Notes: generated from the letters alone by a model not told the origin. Shown: positions 52,909 to 63,167, numbered from the stretch's first letter. The stretch is DNA of 64,000 nt from Dyella flagellata (GCF_030160275.1 NZ_BSOA01000003.1:248001-312000), one strand, 5' to 3'. Made by a program: numbers and translations.

Positions 52909-53937
52909 ATGGGCGATCAACTTATCCATCAGCTCCTGCTACCGCTTCTGTACACGATTGCGGTCGTATTGCCGCTGGTCATCGCTGTGGCGTTGTACGT
53001 GTGGTGGGAACGCAAGGTCATCGGCTGGATGCACGTCCGCATGGGACCCAACAAGGTAGGCCCGTTCGGTTTGCTGCAGGCCTTCGCCGACGTGGTGAAG
53101 CTGCTGTTGAAGGAAGTGATTCTTCCCACCAATGCGAACAAGGCGCTGTACTACCTCGCACCGCTGATCGGCCTGGTGCCGGCCCTGGCCGCCTGGGCGG
53201 TGATCCCGTTCAGTGACAAGGTGGTGCTGTCAAACGCGAACGCCGGTTTGTTGTATCTGCTGGCCATGACGTCGCTGGGCGTGTACGGCATCATTCTCGC
53301 CGGCTGGTCCTCAAACTCGCGCTACGCATTGCTTGGCGCGATGCGTTCAGCAGCGCAGGTGATCTCGTACGAGCTGGCCATGGGCCTGTGCCTGGTGTGT
53401 GTGCTGGTGCTGGCGGGCAGCCTGAACCTCACGGACATCGTGCATGCGCAGGCCGGCAACAAGGGCATCTTCGACTGGTTCATGTGGCCGCTGCTGCCGG
53501 TGTTCATCGTCTACTTCATTTCCGGCGTAGCCGAAACCAACCGCGCGCCGTTCGACGTGGCCGAAGGCGAGTCGGAAATCGTGGCTGGCTTCCACGTGGA
53601 ATATTCGGGCTCGGCATTCGCGCTGTTCTTCCTGGCCGAATACGCCAACATGATCCTGGTCAGCTTCCTGGCCGCGATTCTGTTCTGCGGTGGCTGGCTG
53701 AGCTTTTTCCCGGCCAGTGTGCCAGTGCTTGGCCAAGCCAGCCCGTTGTGGCTAGTCATCAAGGTCTTCGTGTTTGCCACCCTGTTCCTGTGGTTCCGTG
53801 CCACCTTCCCGCGCTATCGCTACGACCAGATCATGCGCCTGGGCTGGAAGGTGTTCATCCCCATCGGCATCGTCTGGGTGCTGGTGGCCGGCTGCATGAA
53901 GTACTACGGCTGGGTTCACGTCGGCACGGGAGGCTAA
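52909..53937 (+). CDS. nuoH: NADH-quinone oxidoreductase subunit H
   Basis: NuoH is the membrane subunit that connects the quinone site with the proton pumps. It has 342 residues and 8 helices. Motifs '[20 protein letters not shown]', '[16 protein letters not shown]' and '[12 protein letters not shown]' (the E-channel region) are intact. It starts 3 bases after nuoG. Confidence 0.97.
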   Translation: MGDQLIHQLLLPLLYTIAVVLPLVIAVALYVWWERKVIGWMHVRMGPNKVGPFGLLQAFADVVKLLLKEVILPTNANKALYYLAPLIGLVPALAAWAVIPFSDKVVLSNANAGLLYLLAMTSLGVYGIILAGWSSNSRYALLGAMRSAAQVISYELAMGLCLVCVLVLAGSLNLTDIVHAQAGNKGIFDWFMWPLLPVFIVYFISGVAETNRAPFDVAEGESEIVAGFHVEYSGSAFALFFLAEYANMILVSFLAAILFCGGWLSFFPASVPVLGQASPLWLVIKVFVFATLFLWFRATFPRYRYDQIMRLGWKVFIPIGIVWVLVAGCMKYYGWVHVGTGG

Positions 53938-53946
53938 GGAAAAAAC

Positions 53947-54438
53947 ATGTCCCGCGTTACCAACTATTTCAAGAGCCTGCTGCTCATCGAGCTGTTCAAA
54001 GGCATGGCGCTCACGCTTCGGTACATGTTCCTGCCGAAGTACACGATGCGCTATCCGATGGAGCACATTCCCAAATCCAACCGCTTTCGCGGTCTGCATG
54101 CGCTGCGTCGTTATGCCAACGGCGAGGAACGCTGCATCGCGTGCAAACTGTGCGAAGCGGTGTGCCCGGCGCTGGCGATCACCATCGATTCGGCGCCGCG
54201 TGCCGGCGACGGCCAGCGCCGCACGACGCGCTATGACATCGACCTGTTCAAGTGCATCTACTGCGGCTTCTGCGAAGAAAGCTGCCCGGTGGACTCGATC
54301 GTCGAAACACACATCCACGAGTACCACTTCGAGCATCGCGGCGAGAACGTGGTGACCAAGCCGCAACTGCTGGCCATTGGCGACCGCTTCGAGGCGGAGA
54401 TCGCGGCGGCCCGTGCCCAGGACGCGGCTTACCGCTAA
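53947..54438 (+). CDS. nuoI: NADH-quinone oxidoreductase subunit I
   Basis: This is an 8-Fe ferredoxin-like subunit with clusters N6a and N6b. The 163-residue protein has '[16 protein letters not shown]' and '[16 protein letters not shown]', two full CxxCxxCxxxC sets, and an amphipathic N-terminal helix that lies on the membrane. It is 9 bases after nuoH. Confidence 0.97.
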   Translation: MSRVTNYFKSLLLIELFKGMALTLRYMFLPKYTMRYPMEHIPKSNRFRGLHALRRYANGEERCIACKLCEAVCPALAITIDSAPRAGDGQRRTTRYDIDLFKCIYCGFCEESCPVDSIVETHIHEYHFEHRGENVVTKPQLLAIGDRFEAEIAAARAQDAAYR

Positions 54439-54447
54439 GGACATACC

Positions 54448-55101
54448 ATGATTGATCCGTCCTTGTTCCAACTCGTCTGTTTCTATGCCTTCGCCACGGT
54501 TACCGTGGTGGCGGCGCTCTCGGTGATCACGCTGCGCAACTCGGTGCAGGCCGTACTGGCGCTGGTGCTCACGTTCTTCAGCACAGCCTGCATCTGGATG
54601 CTGGCCGAAGCGGAGTTCCTCGCCATCGCCCTGATCGTGGTCTACGTCGGTGCCGTGATGGTGCTGTTCCTGTTCGTGGTGATGATGCTCGACATCGACC
54701 AGGAAAAGATCCGCGAGGGCTTCGTGAAGTTCCTGCCCGTCGGCCTGATCGTGGCCGTGGTGATGCTGGTGGAAATGCTCGGCCTGATCGGCGTGCGCGT
54801 GATGCATGCGCAGACCATGGGCGAGAACCCGGCCACCGCTGCGGGCATGTCCAACACCGAGTGGCTGGGTATGGCGCTGTATACACAGTACCTGCTGCCG
54901 TTCGAAATCGCCGCGCTGATCCTTACCGTGGGCGTGATCGCCGCCGTCGCACTGACCTTGCGTCAGCGTACCGGTGCGCGCAAGCAGCATCCCAGCGAGC
55001 AGGTGGCCGTGAAGGCGCGCGATCGCGTGCGCATCATCAAGATGGCGGCGGAGCGTCCGGCCGAAAGCCAGAGCGCACCGGCCCAGGAGTCCAAGCCATG
55101 A
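54448..55101 (+). CDS. nuoJ: NADH-quinone oxidoreductase subunit J
   Basis: This is a membrane subunit of the complex I arm, 217 residues with five helices. '[20 protein letters not shown]' and '[20 protein letters not shown]' contain the conserved glycine pi-bulge region. The charged tail after residue 180 is longer than in E. coli. The stop overlaps nuoK (ATGA). Confidence 0.95.
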   Translation: MIDPSLFQLVCFYAFATVTVVAALSVITLRNSVQAVLALVLTFFSTACIWMLAEAEFLAIALIVVYVGAVMVLFLFVVMMLDIDQEKIREGFVKFLPVGLIVAVVMLVEMLGLIGVRVMHAQTMGENPATAAGMSNTEWLGMALYTQYLLPFEIAALILTVGVIAAVALTLRQRTGARKQHPSEQVAVKARDRVRIIKMAAERPAESQSAPAQESKP

Positions 55102-55403
55102 TTACGCTTTCGCATTACATCGTGCTGGGCGCGATCCTGTTCTGCATCTCGGTGGCGGGCCTATTCATCAACCGCAAGAACGTGATCGTGCTGCTGATGG
55201 CGATCGAGCTGATGTTGCTCGCCGTCAACATCAACTTCGTGGCCTTCTCGCGTTTCAATCATGACGTGGCGGGACAGGTCTTCGTGTTCTTCATCCTCAC
55301 AGTGGCTGCGGCGGAATCCGCCATCGGCCTGGCGATCCTGGTCCTGCTGTTCCGTAACCGCAGCACGGTCAACGTCGCCGAAATCGACAGCATGAAGGGC
55401 TGA
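55098..55403 (+). CDS. nuoK: NADH-quinone oxidoreductase subunit K
   Basis: NuoK is a small antiporter-like (MrpC-type) subunit with three helices, 101 residues. The conserved Glu residues of the proton path lie in '[19 protein letters not shown]' and '[19 protein letters not shown]'. The start lies in an ATGA overlap with nuoJ. The ORF opening at 54861 belongs to another frame of nuoJ. Confidence 0.96.
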   Translation: MITLSHYIVLGAILFCISVAGLFINRKNVIVLLMAIELMLLAVNINFVAFSRFNHDVAGQVFVFFILTVAAAESAIGLAILVLLFRNRSTVNVAEIDSMKG

Positions 55404-55408
55404 GCATC

Positions 55409-57448
55409 ATGGAACTTTCCTCCTCCATCCTGTTGACCATTGCGCTGGCGCCCCTGGTTGGCTGCCTGCTGGCCGGCTTCTTCGGCAAGCAGATCGGCCG
55501 GGCCGGTGCGCACAGCGTGACGATCCTCGGCCTGCTGATCTCCTGCGGCCTGTCGTTCTACGTGCTGTACCAGATCACCGCGGGCGGTGCGCCGGTCTAC
55601 AACCACAATATCTATACCTGGTTCGAGATCGGCAAATACACCGCCAGCGTGGGTTTCCTGATCGATCGTCTCACTGCCATGATGATGGTGGTGGTCACCT
55701 TCGTGTCGTTGTTGGTGCACGTGTACACCATCGGCTACATGGCGGAAGACGACGGTTATCAGCGCTTCTTCAGCTACATCTCGCTGTTCACCTTCTCGAT
55801 GTTGATGCTCGTAATGAGCAACAACTTCCTGCAGCTGTTCTTCGGCTGGGAAGCGGTGGGCCTGGTGTCGTATCTGCTGATCGGCTTCTGGTTCAAGCGC
55901 CCCACCGCGATCTTCGCCAACCTCAAGGCGTTCCTGGTCAACCGCGTGGGCGACTTCGGCTTCCTGCTGGGTATTGCCGCGGTCCTGTATTTCCTGGGTA
56001 CGCTGGATTACGCCACTGCCTTCGCCACCGCACCGTCCCTGGTGGGCAAGACGTTGGCACTTACCCAGAACACCCACTGGGATGCGGCCACGGTGATCTG
56101 CATCCTGCTGTTCGTCGGCGCCATGGGCAAGTCGGCACAGGTGCCGTTGCACGTGTGGCTGCCCGATTCGATGGAAGGCCCGACCCCGATTTCCGCGCTG
56201 ATCCACGCCGCGACGATGGTGACCGCCGGCATCTTCATGGTGGCGCGCATGTCGCCGCTGTACGAACTGTCGGAAACCGCGCTCAGCGTGGTGCTGGTGA
56301 TCGGCGCCACCGGTGCGCTGTTCACCGGCCTGATCGGCATCGTGCAGAACGACATCAAGCGCGTGGTGGCGTACTCGACGCTGTCGCAGCTGGGTTACAT
56401 GACGGTCGCGCTGGGTGTGTCCGCCTATGCCGGCGCAGTGTTCCACCTGATGACGCATGCCTTCTTCAAGGCGCTGCTGTTCCTCGGCGCGGGCTCGGTG
56501 ATCATCGCCATGCACCACGAGCAGGACATGCGCTACATGGGCGGCCTGCGCAAGTACATGCCGATCACCTGGATCACCATGTGGATCGGTTCGCTGGCGT
56601 TGGTGGCGTTCCCGGGTACCGCTGGCTTCTTCTCGAAGGACACGATCATCGAAGCTGTGGGTGAGTCGCATCGCTGGGGTGCGCATTACGCCTACTTCTG
56701 CGTGGTCGCGGGCGCCTTCGTGACGGCGACCTATACCTTCCGCCAGATGTATCTGACGTTCCATGGCAAGGAACGCTTCACCATCGTGCACGACGACCAT
56801 CATGGCCACGGCCACCACGTCGATCACCGTGACGATCACGGTCATCACGAAGCGGGCATCATGCATGAGGCGCCTAAGGAGTCGCCGTGGGTGGTTACCT
56901 TGCCGCTGATCCTGCTGGCCATTCCTTCACTGTTGGTGGGATTCTTTACCGCCAAGCCGATGTTGTTTGGCGGCTGGTTCGGCAGTGCGATCAAAGTGAA
57001 CGAAGCTAACGACGTGCTTGGCGAAGTGGGGCATGAATTCCACGATGCGTTCCACAAGATGCTGTCTGGATTCGCCACCCTGCCGTTCGGCCTGGTAGTG
57101 CTGGCGTTCCTAATCACCACCTACATCTATCTGTTCAATCCTTCCGTCGCCGATCGTGTGCGTCGTGCCTTCCAGCCGGTGTACCACGTACTGCAGCACA
57201 AGTACTGGTTCGATGCGGTCTACTACATCGTGTTCGCGCGCGGCGGCATCGCGCTGGGCCGTATGTTCTGGAAGGGCGGTGACGCTGCCGTAATCGACGG
57301 CGTGCTGATCGACGGTTCGGCCAGCATGATTCAGCGCATCGCCGCCGGCGTGCGCCGCTTGCAATCCGGTTATCTGTATCACTACGCGTTTGCGATGATC
57401 CTCGGTCTGATCCTGCTCCTGGGCGGGTATTGGCTGGTCGGGCACTAA
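55409..57448 (+). CDS. nuoL: NADH-quinone oxidoreductase subunit L
   Basis: NuoL is the distal proton pump of complex I with a long lateral helix, 679 residues. The Mrp-antiporter core is clear: 'FFGWEAVGLVSYLLIGFWFK' with pump Glu, 'KSAQVPLHVWLPDSMEGPTP' with Lys, and 'AATMVTAGIFMVARM'. Between helices, at about residues 460-485, is a loop with 11 His in 28 residues ('HDDHHGHGHHVDHRDDHGHH'). The C-terminal helix anchors along NuoM and NuoN. Confidence 0.96.
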   Translation: MELSSSILLTIALAPLVGCLLAGFFGKQIGRAGAHSVTILGLLISCGLSFYVLYQITAGGAPVYNHNIYTWFEIGKYTASVGFLIDRLTAMMMVVVTFVSLLVHVYTIGYMAEDDGYQRFFSYISLFTFSMLMLVMSNNFLQLFFGWEAVGLVSYLLIGFWFKRPTAIFANLKAFLVNRVGDFGFLLGIAAVLYFLGTLDYATAFATAPSLVGKTLALTQNTHWDAATVICILLFVGAMGKSAQVPLHVWLPDSMEGPTPISALIHAATMVTAGIFMVARMSPLYELSETALSVVLVIGATGALFTGLIGIVQNDIKRVVAYSTLSQLGYMTVALGVSAYAGAVFHLMTHAFFKALLFLGAGSVIIAMHHEQDMRYMGGLRKYMPITWITMWIGSLALVAFPGTAGFFSKDTIIEAVGESHRWGAHYAYFCVVAGAFVTATYTFRQMYLTFHGKERFTIVHDDHHGHGHHVDHRDDHGHHEAGIMHEAPKESPWVVTLPLILLAIPSLLVGFFTAKPMLFGGWFGSAIKVNEANDVLGEVGHEFHDAFHKMLSGFATLPFGLVVLAFLITTYIYLFNPSVADRVRRAFQPVYHVLQHKYWFDAVYYIVFARGGIALGRMFWKGGDAAVIDGVLIDGSASMIQRIAAGVRRLQSGYLYHYAFAMILGLILLLGGYWLVGH

Positions 57449-57463
57449 AGGGAATCGAGCTCC

Positions 57464-58972
57464 ATGTTCAATCACTTGCTCAGCCTCTTGATCTGGCTGC
57501 CCATCGTTGGCGCGGTGCCTGTGTTGCTGGCCGGCTCCGGCCGTCCCAATGCGGCGCGCTGGATCGCCCTGCTGATGGCCATCCTCACCTTCGCCATCAG
57601 CCTGTTCCTCATTCCGCAGTACAACCCGGATGTGGCCGGTATGCAGCTGGTCGAAAGCCATCTGTGGATCGATGCGCTCAACGTCCATTACAGCCTCGGT
57701 GTCGACGGTATTTCCGTGGCGCTGATCCTGCTGACCACTTTCGTGGGCATCCTGGTGATCGTCGGTGCCTGGGAGGTGATCCAGGACAAGCCGCACCAGT
57801 ACATGGCCGCCATGCTGGTGCTCGAAGGCCTGATGATCGGCGTGTTCTGCGCCACCGACGCCTTGCTGTTCTATGCGTTCTTCGAGGCGATGCTGATCCC
57901 GATGTTCATCCTGATCGGTATCTGGGGTGGTCCGCGCCGCGTCTACGCCACCTTGAAGTTCTTCATCTACACGTTCTTCGGCTCGATCTTCATGCTGATC
58001 GGCCTGATCTACCTGTACCTGAAGGCCGGGTCGTGGGACCTGCATACGCTGTCGACTTTGCCGCTGTCGCTGACCGAGCAGAGCTGGCTGTTTTTTGCCT
58101 TCCTGATCGCCTTCGCGGTGAAGGTGCCGATGGTGCCGGTGCATACCTGGTTGCCGGATGCGCACGTGGAAGCCCCGACCGGTGGCTCGGTGGTGCTGGC
58201 GGCGGTGATGCTGAAGATCGGCGGATACGGCTTCCTGCGTTTCAGCCTGCCGATCGTGCCGGATGCATCGCATCAGTTTGCCTGGGTGGTGATCCTGCTC
58301 AGCCTGATCGCCGTGGTCTACATCGGCTACGTGGCGCTGGTGCAGGAAGACATGAAGAAGCTGGTGGCGTACTCGTCCGTGGCGCACATGGGCTTCGTAA
58401 CGCTGGGCGTCTTCATCGCCTTCATGCTGGTGCGCGACCAGGGCAACACCGATGCCGCGCGTCTGGGCCTGCAGGGTGCGATGGTGCAGATGATTTCGCA
58501 CGGCTTCGTCTCGGGCGCGATGTTCTCGTGCATCGGCGTGATGTATGACCGTTTGCACACGCGCCTGATCAAGGATTACGGCGGCGTGATCAACGTGATG
58601 CCCTGGTTCGGCTTTTTCTACGTGCTGTTCGCCATGGCCAATTGCGGTCTTCCGGGCACCAGCGGCTTCGTCGGCGAATTCATGGTGATCCTGTCCAGCT
58701 TCAGCGCCAATCCATGGATCGCGTTCGTCGCTGCCTTCACCCTGATCATCGGCGCCGCCTACACGCTGTACCTGGTCAAGCGCGTGCTGTGGGGTGAAGT
58801 CACCAATCCGCACGTGGCGGAAATGAAGGACATCAACGGCCGCGAGTGGTTCGTGCTGGGCGCGTTCGCCGCCGCGGTGCTGGTGCTGGGCGTCTGGCCG
58901 GCACCGTTGACCCACCTGATGGACAGCTCGGTGAACCAGCTCGTGCAAGTGCTCGCCAATCACAAGGTCTGA
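57464..58972 (+). CDS. nuoM: NADH-quinone oxidoreductase subunit M
   Basis: This is the second antiporter-like proton pump, 502 residues and 14 helices. Motifs are 'FYAFFEAMLIPMFILIGIWG' with the key Glu, 'AFAVKVPMVPVHTWLPDAHV' with Lys, and 'SHGFVSGAMFSCIGVMYDR'. It follows nuoL by 15 bases and precedes nuoN by 12. Confidence 0.97.
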   Translation: MFNHLLSLLIWLPIVGAVPVLLAGSGRPNAARWIALLMAILTFAISLFLIPQYNPDVAGMQLVESHLWIDALNVHYSLGVDGISVALILLTTFVGILVIVGAWEVIQDKPHQYMAAMLVLEGLMIGVFCATDALLFYAFFEAMLIPMFILIGIWGGPRRVYATLKFFIYTFFGSIFMLIGLIYLYLKAGSWDLHTLSTLPLSLTEQSWLFFAFLIAFAVKVPMVPVHTWLPDAHVEAPTGGSVVLAAVMLKIGGYGFLRFSLPIVPDASHQFAWVVILLSLIAVVYIGYVALVQEDMKKLVAYSSVAHMGFVTLGVFIAFMLVRDQGNTDAARLGLQGAMVQMISHGFVSGAMFSCIGVMYDRLHTRLIKDYGGVINVMPWFGFFYVLFAMANCGLPGTSGFVGEFMVILSSFSANPWIAFVAAFTLIIGAAYTLYLVKRVLWGEVTNPHVAEMKDINGREWFVLGAFAAAVLVLGVWPAPLTHLMDSSVNQLVQVLANHKV

Positions 58973-58984
58973 TCGAGAACGACC

Positions 58985-60424
58985 ATGCCGAATATCAACG
59001 ACATTCTCATCATGTTGCCGGAATTCTTTCTGGTGACAGCGGCGTGCATTCTCCTGCTGGCCGATGCCTTCATGAAGCCCGCCGAACGCGTGTACCTGCA
59101 CTGGCTTTCCATCGGCGTGCTGGTGGTCACAGGCTACCTGGTGCTGCGCTATCAGCCGGAGGGCGCCGTCACGGCGTTCAATGGCATGTTCATCCGCGAT
59201 GGCCTGGGCGCGGTACTCAAGCTGTTCGCGATCCTGTCGACCATCCTGGTGTTCATCTACGGCCGCCCCTACATGGTCGACCGCAAGCTGTTCGTGGGCG
59301 AGTTCTACACGCTGATGCTGTTTGCGGTGATCGGCGTGATGCTGCTGGTTTCGGCCGGCAACCTGGTGATGATCTACCTGGGGCTGGAACTGCTGACGTT
59401 GTCTTCGTACGCCCTGGTTGCGCTGAACCGCGATTCCAGCTTGTCCTCCGAAGCCGCAATCAAGTATTTCGTGCTGGGTGCGCTGTCGTCGGGCATGTTG
59501 CTGTACGGCATGTCGATGGTCTATGGCGCCACGGGTGCGCTGGGCCTGGCCCAGCTGCACGAGGCGATTCCGCATAGCGCGATGCCGCATTTGCTGGTGT
59601 TCGGCCTGGTGTTCATGGTCATCGGCGTGGCGTTCAAGCTGGGCGTGGCGCCGTTCCACATGTGGATCCCCGATGTCTATGAAGGTTCGCCCACGGCGGT
59701 GACGACCTTCATCGGTTCGGCTTCCAAACTGGCTGCGTTCGGCATGGCGTTCCGCCTGCTGGCCACCGGCATGGGCGATTTCGCGCAGCATTGGCAGATC
59801 ATGCTGGCTGCGCTTGCTGTCGCGTCGCTAGCCATCGGCAACATCGTGGCCATCGTGCAGAGCAACCTCAAGCGCCTGCTCGCCTACTCGACCATCTCGC
59901 ACATGGGTTACCTGCTGCTGGGCCTGGTCAATGCGGGCCCGGAAGGCTATTCCGCGGCGATGTTCTATGCGGTGAGCTATGCGCTGATGTCCACCGCGGC
60001 CTTCGGCGTGATCCTGGCGCTCAGCCGCGCCGGTTTCGAATGCGACAACATCGACGACTTCAAGGGCCTCAACCAGCGTGCGCCGTGGATGGCGTTTCTG
60101 ATGATGCTCGCGCTGTTCTCGCTGGCCGGCGTGCCGCCGATGTTCGGCTTCTACGCCAAGCTGCTCGTGCTGCAGGCTGCGATCCATGCCGGCATGTTGT
60201 GGCTGGCGATCGTCGGCGCTGTGTTTGCCATCATCGGCCTGTACTACTACCTGCGCGTGGTGAAGGTGATGTACTTCGACAAGCCGGAGGCCGGCACCGA
60301 AGTCCGCCTGCAATCGGATTTCACCCTGCGTCTGGTGCTGTCCTTGAATGCGTTGGTGCTGCTTGGACTCGGGCTTTACTGGGGCCCGCTGCTGAACTGG
60401 TGCAAGCAGGCGTTTGTGGGCTAA
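58985..60424 (+). CDS. nuoN: NADH-quinone oxidoreductase subunit N
   Basis: This is the third antiporter-like pump, 479 residues with 14 helices, next to NuoK. 'MIYLGLELLTLSSYALVALN' has the conserved Glu, 'FKLGVAPFHMWIPDVYEGSP' has Lys, and 'SNLKRLLAYSTISHMGYLLL' is the family signature. It is the last nuo gene. No terminator was recognised before the initiator tRNA promoter, so some read-through is possible. Confidence 0.97.
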   Translation: MPNINDILIMLPEFFLVTAACILLLADAFMKPAERVYLHWLSIGVLVVTGYLVLRYQPEGAVTAFNGMFIRDGLGAVLKLFAILSTILVFIYGRPYMVDRKLFVGEFYTLMLFAVIGVMLLVSAGNLVMIYLGLELLTLSSYALVALNRDSSLSSEAAIKYFVLGALSSGMLLYGMSMVYGATGALGLAQLHEAIPHSAMPHLLVFGLVFMVIGVAFKLGVAPFHMWIPDVYEGSPTAVTTFIGSASKLAAFGMAFRLLATGMGDFAQHWQIMLAALAVASLAIGNIVAIVQSNLKRLLAYSTISHMGYLLLGLVNAGPEGYSAAMFYAVSYALMSTAAFGVILALSRAGFECDNIDDFKGLNQRAPWMAFLMMLALFSLAGVPPMFGFYAKLLVLQAAIHAGMLWLAIVGAVFAIIGLYYYLRVVKVMYFDKPEAGTEVRLQSDFTLRLVLSLNALVLLGLGLYWGPLLNWCKQAFVG

Positions 60425-60468
60425 GAAAAAAATTCTGCACGCAGACGAGAAAAAAAAGCGGTCATGGT

Positions 60469-60497
60469 CTTGCAAGAATTCGGCCAAGTCGCTAACA
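60469..60497 (+). promoter_or_regulatory. Sigma70 promoter of the initiator tRNA
   Basis: TTGCAA (60469-60474) and TAACAT (60492-60497) are 17 bases apart; transcription would begin about 8 bases before the tRNA. Confidence 0.6.
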
Positions 60498-60511
60498 TTC
60501 TCGAACTCTGA

Positions 60512-60588
<77 letters not shown>

Positions 60589-60600
60589 TGCATTGGATGG

Positions 60601-60636
60601 AAAACCGGCAATCCCATCAGGGTTGCCGGTTTTTTT
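60601..60636 (+). terminator. Terminator after the initiator tRNA
   Basis: AAAACCGGCAA pairs with TTGCCGGTTTT around an 11-base loop, and a run of seven T follows. Confidence 0.9.
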
Positions 60637-60670
60637 ATGCGCGCATCGCTGGCTCCTGGAGCATAAATCA

Positions 60671-60699
60671 TTGCGCCGTACCGTCCGGTTGCGTATACT
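60671..60699 (+). promoter_or_regulatory. Sigma70 promoter of rimP-nusA-infB
   Basis: TTGCGC (60671-60676) and TATACT (60694-60699) are 17 bases apart. The transcript would have a leader of about 250 bases before rimP. Confidence 0.7.
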
Positions 60700-60771
60700 T
60701 TCTGAACTCTGTAGCGGTCAGAAGCGCGTATCAACGTCCTCGGACAGGCGCGAATCGGCAGGCGACCAGAT

Positions 60772-60809
60772 CTTTCTTGGACAAGAAAGCCTCCTCGCGA
60801 GGCTTTTTT
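60772..60809 (+). terminator. Leader attenuator with competing hairpins
   Basis: AAAGCCTC (60786-60793) pairs with GAGGCTTT (60799-60806), followed by T's: an intrinsic terminator. CTTTCTTG (60772-60779) can instead pair with CAAGAAAG (60782-60789), which uses the first four bases of the terminator stem, so the two structures compete. Confidence 0.6.
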
Positions 60810-60908
60810 GTTGGGCGCAAGGATGCGGATGTGCCTTGCCGGGCGATAATCACCGGCTTCGGGCGCGCGGAAGGGTTCTGGTGGAGCGGAACATCGGCAA
60901 GGTAAGGG

Positions 60909-60933
60909 AATGGGCCGTTCGAGCCCATTTTTT
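60909..60933 (+). terminator. Second terminator-like hairpin before rimP
   Basis: AATGGGC (60909-60915) pairs with GCCCATT (60923-60929), and T continues to 60933. It lies about 25 bases before the preferred rimP start. Confidence 0.55.
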
Positions 60934-60957
60934 GTTTCCGGTAACGGTATCGAGCGA

Positions 60958-61473
60958 GTGGACACACAGGCGCTAGCACAACGCTTCACCGAGGTTTTGG
61001 CGGATCTCCAGCTGGAGTGCATCGGTGTGGAATTCAGCCCTTCGCAGGGGCAGAGTACGCTGCGCGTGTATATCGACGCCGAGGGGCGCGAGGTCAGCCT
61101 CGACGATTGCGAGACGGCCAGCCGCGAGCTCTCCGCTCTGCTGGACGTGGAAGATCCCATTCCCGGTCATTACCTGCTGGAAGTGTCCTCGCCAGGTATC
61201 GATCGGCCGCTGTTTAGCGCCGGGCAGTTCGCCAAGGTGGTTGGGCAGGAAGCGAAGGTGTTGTTGAAAGCGCCGCTGGAAGGGCGCCGCCGCCTGCGCG
61301 GCAAGGTCGTTTCGGTGGAAGGCGAGCAGATCAGTCTGGAAGCTGAAGGAAAGGTATTTCAGTTCGAGCACGATGCGGTGGAAAGTGCGCGCATCGTGCC
61401 GGACTGGGCAGCGCTCGGTTACGTGCCGCAGCCCAAACCCGGCGGTCGCAAGCCGGGCAAGAAAAAAGGGTAG
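60958..61473 (+). CDS. rimP: Ribosome maturation factor RimP
   Basis: RimP assists 30S subunit assembly. The GTG at 60958 gives 171 residues beginning '[20 protein letters not shown]', a normal RimP N-terminus; the earlier ATG at 60910 lies in a terminator-like hairpin and would add 16 atypical residues. Further features are '[20 protein letters not shown]', 'SSPGIDRPL' and a Lys/Gly/Pro-rich tail. nusA follows after about 57 bases. Confidence 0.93.
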   Translation: MDTQALAQRFTEVLADLQLECIGVEFSPSQGQSTLRVYIDAEGREVSLDDCETASRELSALLDVEDPIPGHYLLEVSSPGIDRPLFSAGQFAKVVGQEAKVLLKAPLEGRRRLRGKVVSVEGEQISLEAEGKVFQFEHDAVESARIVPDWAALGYVPQPKPGGRKPGKKKG

Positions 61474-61530
61474 AAATTTAAGGTCAATCGGTGAAACGAA
61501 CGCTGGAGCAGCGTTCACGGAGTGGTTGCA

Positions 61531-63036
61531 ATGAGCAAAGAACTTTTGCTGGTCGTTGATGCGGTTGCCAACGAAAAAGGCGTGTCGCGAGACGTGATCT
61601 TCCAGGCGATGGAAGCCGCGTTGGCGTCGGCTGCGAAAAAGCGCTATCCGGAGGAAGACCCGGATATCCGCGTCACCATCGACCGTAACTCGGGCGACTA
61701 CGAAACCTTCCGTCGTTGGGAAGTAATCGCCGACGATGGCGAGATGGAGTCGCCGTTCCACCAATTGCGCCTGATGGACGCCGAGGATGAACGCCCTGGC
61801 GCGCAGGTGGGCGAATTCATCGAGCAACAGATCGAAAACGCCGAATTCGGCCGCATTGCGGCTCAGGCGGCCAAGCAGGTGATCGTGCAGCGCGTACGCG
61901 AGGCCGAGCGCCAGCAGGTGGTGGACGCGTTCAAGGATCGCGTGGGCGAGCTGGTCACCGGTATCGTCAAGCGCGTCGAGCGCGGCAACGTCTATCTTGA
62001 TCTCGGTGGCAATGCCGAAGCGTTCATTCCGCGCGACAAGACCATTCCGCGCGAATCGCACCGAGTCGGCGACCGCGTGCGCGGTTACTTGTTCGAGGTG
62101 AAGTCCGAAGCGCGTGGTCCGCAGCTGTTCGTCTCGCGCGCCGCACCCGAATTCATGATCGAGCTGTTCAAGCTCGAGGTACCCGAAGTCGGCCAGGGCC
62201 TGGTCGAGATCAAGGGCTGCGCCCGTGATCCCGGCGACCGCGCCAAGATCGCAGTGGTGGCGCACGACAACCGCACCGATCCGATCGGCGCCTGCATCGG
62301 CATGCGTGGTTCGCGCGTACAGGCGGTGTCGAACGAGCTCAACGGCGAGCGCGTGGACATCATCCTGTGGCACGAGAACCAGGCCCAGTACGTGATCAAC
62401 GCGATGGCGCCGGCCGAGGTGCAGTCGATCATCATGGATGAAGACAAGCACTCCATGGACATCGCGGTGGCCGAGGAGAAGCTTTCCCAGGCCATCGGCC
62501 GCGGCGGCCAGAACGTGCGCCTGGCCAGCAAGCTCACCGGCTGGCAGCTCAACGTGATGACCCAGGACCAGGTCGCCGCCAAGAGCGAGGCCGAGCAGGA
62601 GTCCGCCCGCCAGCTGTTCATGGACAAGCTGGAAGTGGACCAGGAGATCGCCAACATCCTGGTGCAGGAAGGCTTCTCCAGCGTCGAGGAAATCGCCTAC
62701 GTGCCGAGCGCGGAGCTGTTGGCCATCGAAGGCTTCGACGAGGACATCGTCGAAGAACTGCGTGCCCGCGCCCGCGACTCGCTGCTGACCGAGGCGCTGG
62801 CGGTGGAGGAAAACCTGGACGAACACCAGCCTTCGCAGGAATTGCTGGAGCTGGAAGGCATGGACGAAGCGACGGCGTATGCGCTGGCTGAGCGCGGTGT
62901 CGTCACGCTGGACGATCTGGCCGACCTCGCGGTCGATGACCTGATCGACATCGAAGGCATGGACGAAGAGCGTGCTGCGGCACTCATCATGGCGGCGCGT
63001 GCGCCGATGATTGCGCGGCTGGAGAAGGGCGGCTAA
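61531..63036 (+). CDS. nusA: Transcription termination/antitermination factor NusA
   Basis: NusA binds RNA polymerase and controls pausing, termination and antitermination. Start 61531 has GGAG 8 bases upstream and gives 501 residues. Domains in order are an N-terminal RNAP-binding domain (1-125), S1 ('[20 protein letters not shown]', about 135-200), KH1 and KH2 ('[15 protein letters not shown]', '[15 protein letters not shown]') and two acidic C-terminal helix-hairpin-helix repeats ('[15 protein letters not shown]', '[14 protein letters not shown]'). It may regulate its own operon through the leader hairpins. Confidence 0.97.
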   Translation: MSKELLLVVDAVANEKGVSRDVIFQAMEAALASAAKKRYPEEDPDIRVTIDRNSGDYETFRRWEVIADDGEMESPFHQLRLMDAEDERPGAQVGEFIEQQIENAEFGRIAAQAAKQVIVQRVREAERQQVVDAFKDRVGELVTGIVKRVERGNVYLDLGGNAEAFIPRDKTIPRESHRVGDRVRGYLFEVKSEARGPQLFVSRAAPEFMIELFKLEVPEVGQGLVEIKGCARDPGDRAKIAVVAHDNRTDPIGACIGMRGSRVQAVSNELNGERVDIILWHENQAQYVINAMAPAEVQSIIMDEDKHSMDIAVAEEKLSQAIGRGGQNVRLASKLTGWQLNVMTQDQVAAKSEAEQESARQLFMDKLEVDQEIANILVQEGFSSVEEIAYVPSAELLAIEGFDEDIVEELRARARDSLLTEALAVEENLDEHQPSQELLELEGMDEATAYALAERGVVTLDDLADLAVDDLIDIEGMDEERAAALIMAARAPMIARLEKGG

Positions 63037-63107
63037 CCGCGAGCGGCCGCGTCCCGGATGGGCGCGCCGGGGGACCTATACTAGGTCTCCACCAGGGATG
63101 GCGGTGG

Positions 63108-63132
63108 CCGTGCAAGAACCTTTTTTGCACGG
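63108..63132 (+). promoter_or_regulatory. Hairpin between nusA and infB
   Basis: CCGTGCAA (63108-63115) and TTGCACGG (63125-63132) form a perfect 8-bp stem with a T-rich loop. There is no T run after the stem, so it is more likely an RNA processing or stability element than a terminator. A smaller stem, GACCTA/TAGGTC, lies at 63073-63087. Confidence 0.5.
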
Positions 63133-63167
63133 ACGATAAGCGCGGGAACGGCGGAGAAAGAATCACG

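Larger units (their letters stand above)
60637..60957 (+). other. Leader region of the rimP-nusA-infB operon
   Basis: About 320 bases carry a strong promoter and two terminator-like hairpins, described separately. No credible protein gene lies here; the first in-frame ATG of rimP at 60910 falls inside the second hairpin. Confidence 0.6.

Noticed and set aside
60910-60957. ATG at 60910 as the rimP start
   Set aside because: It lies inside a terminator-like hairpin and adds residues not seen in RimP; the GTG at 60958 gives the usual N-terminus.
63071-63090. TATACT in the nusA-infB gap as an infB promoter
   Set aside because: No acceptable -35 box at 16-18 bases upstream; the hexamer is part of a small hairpin.
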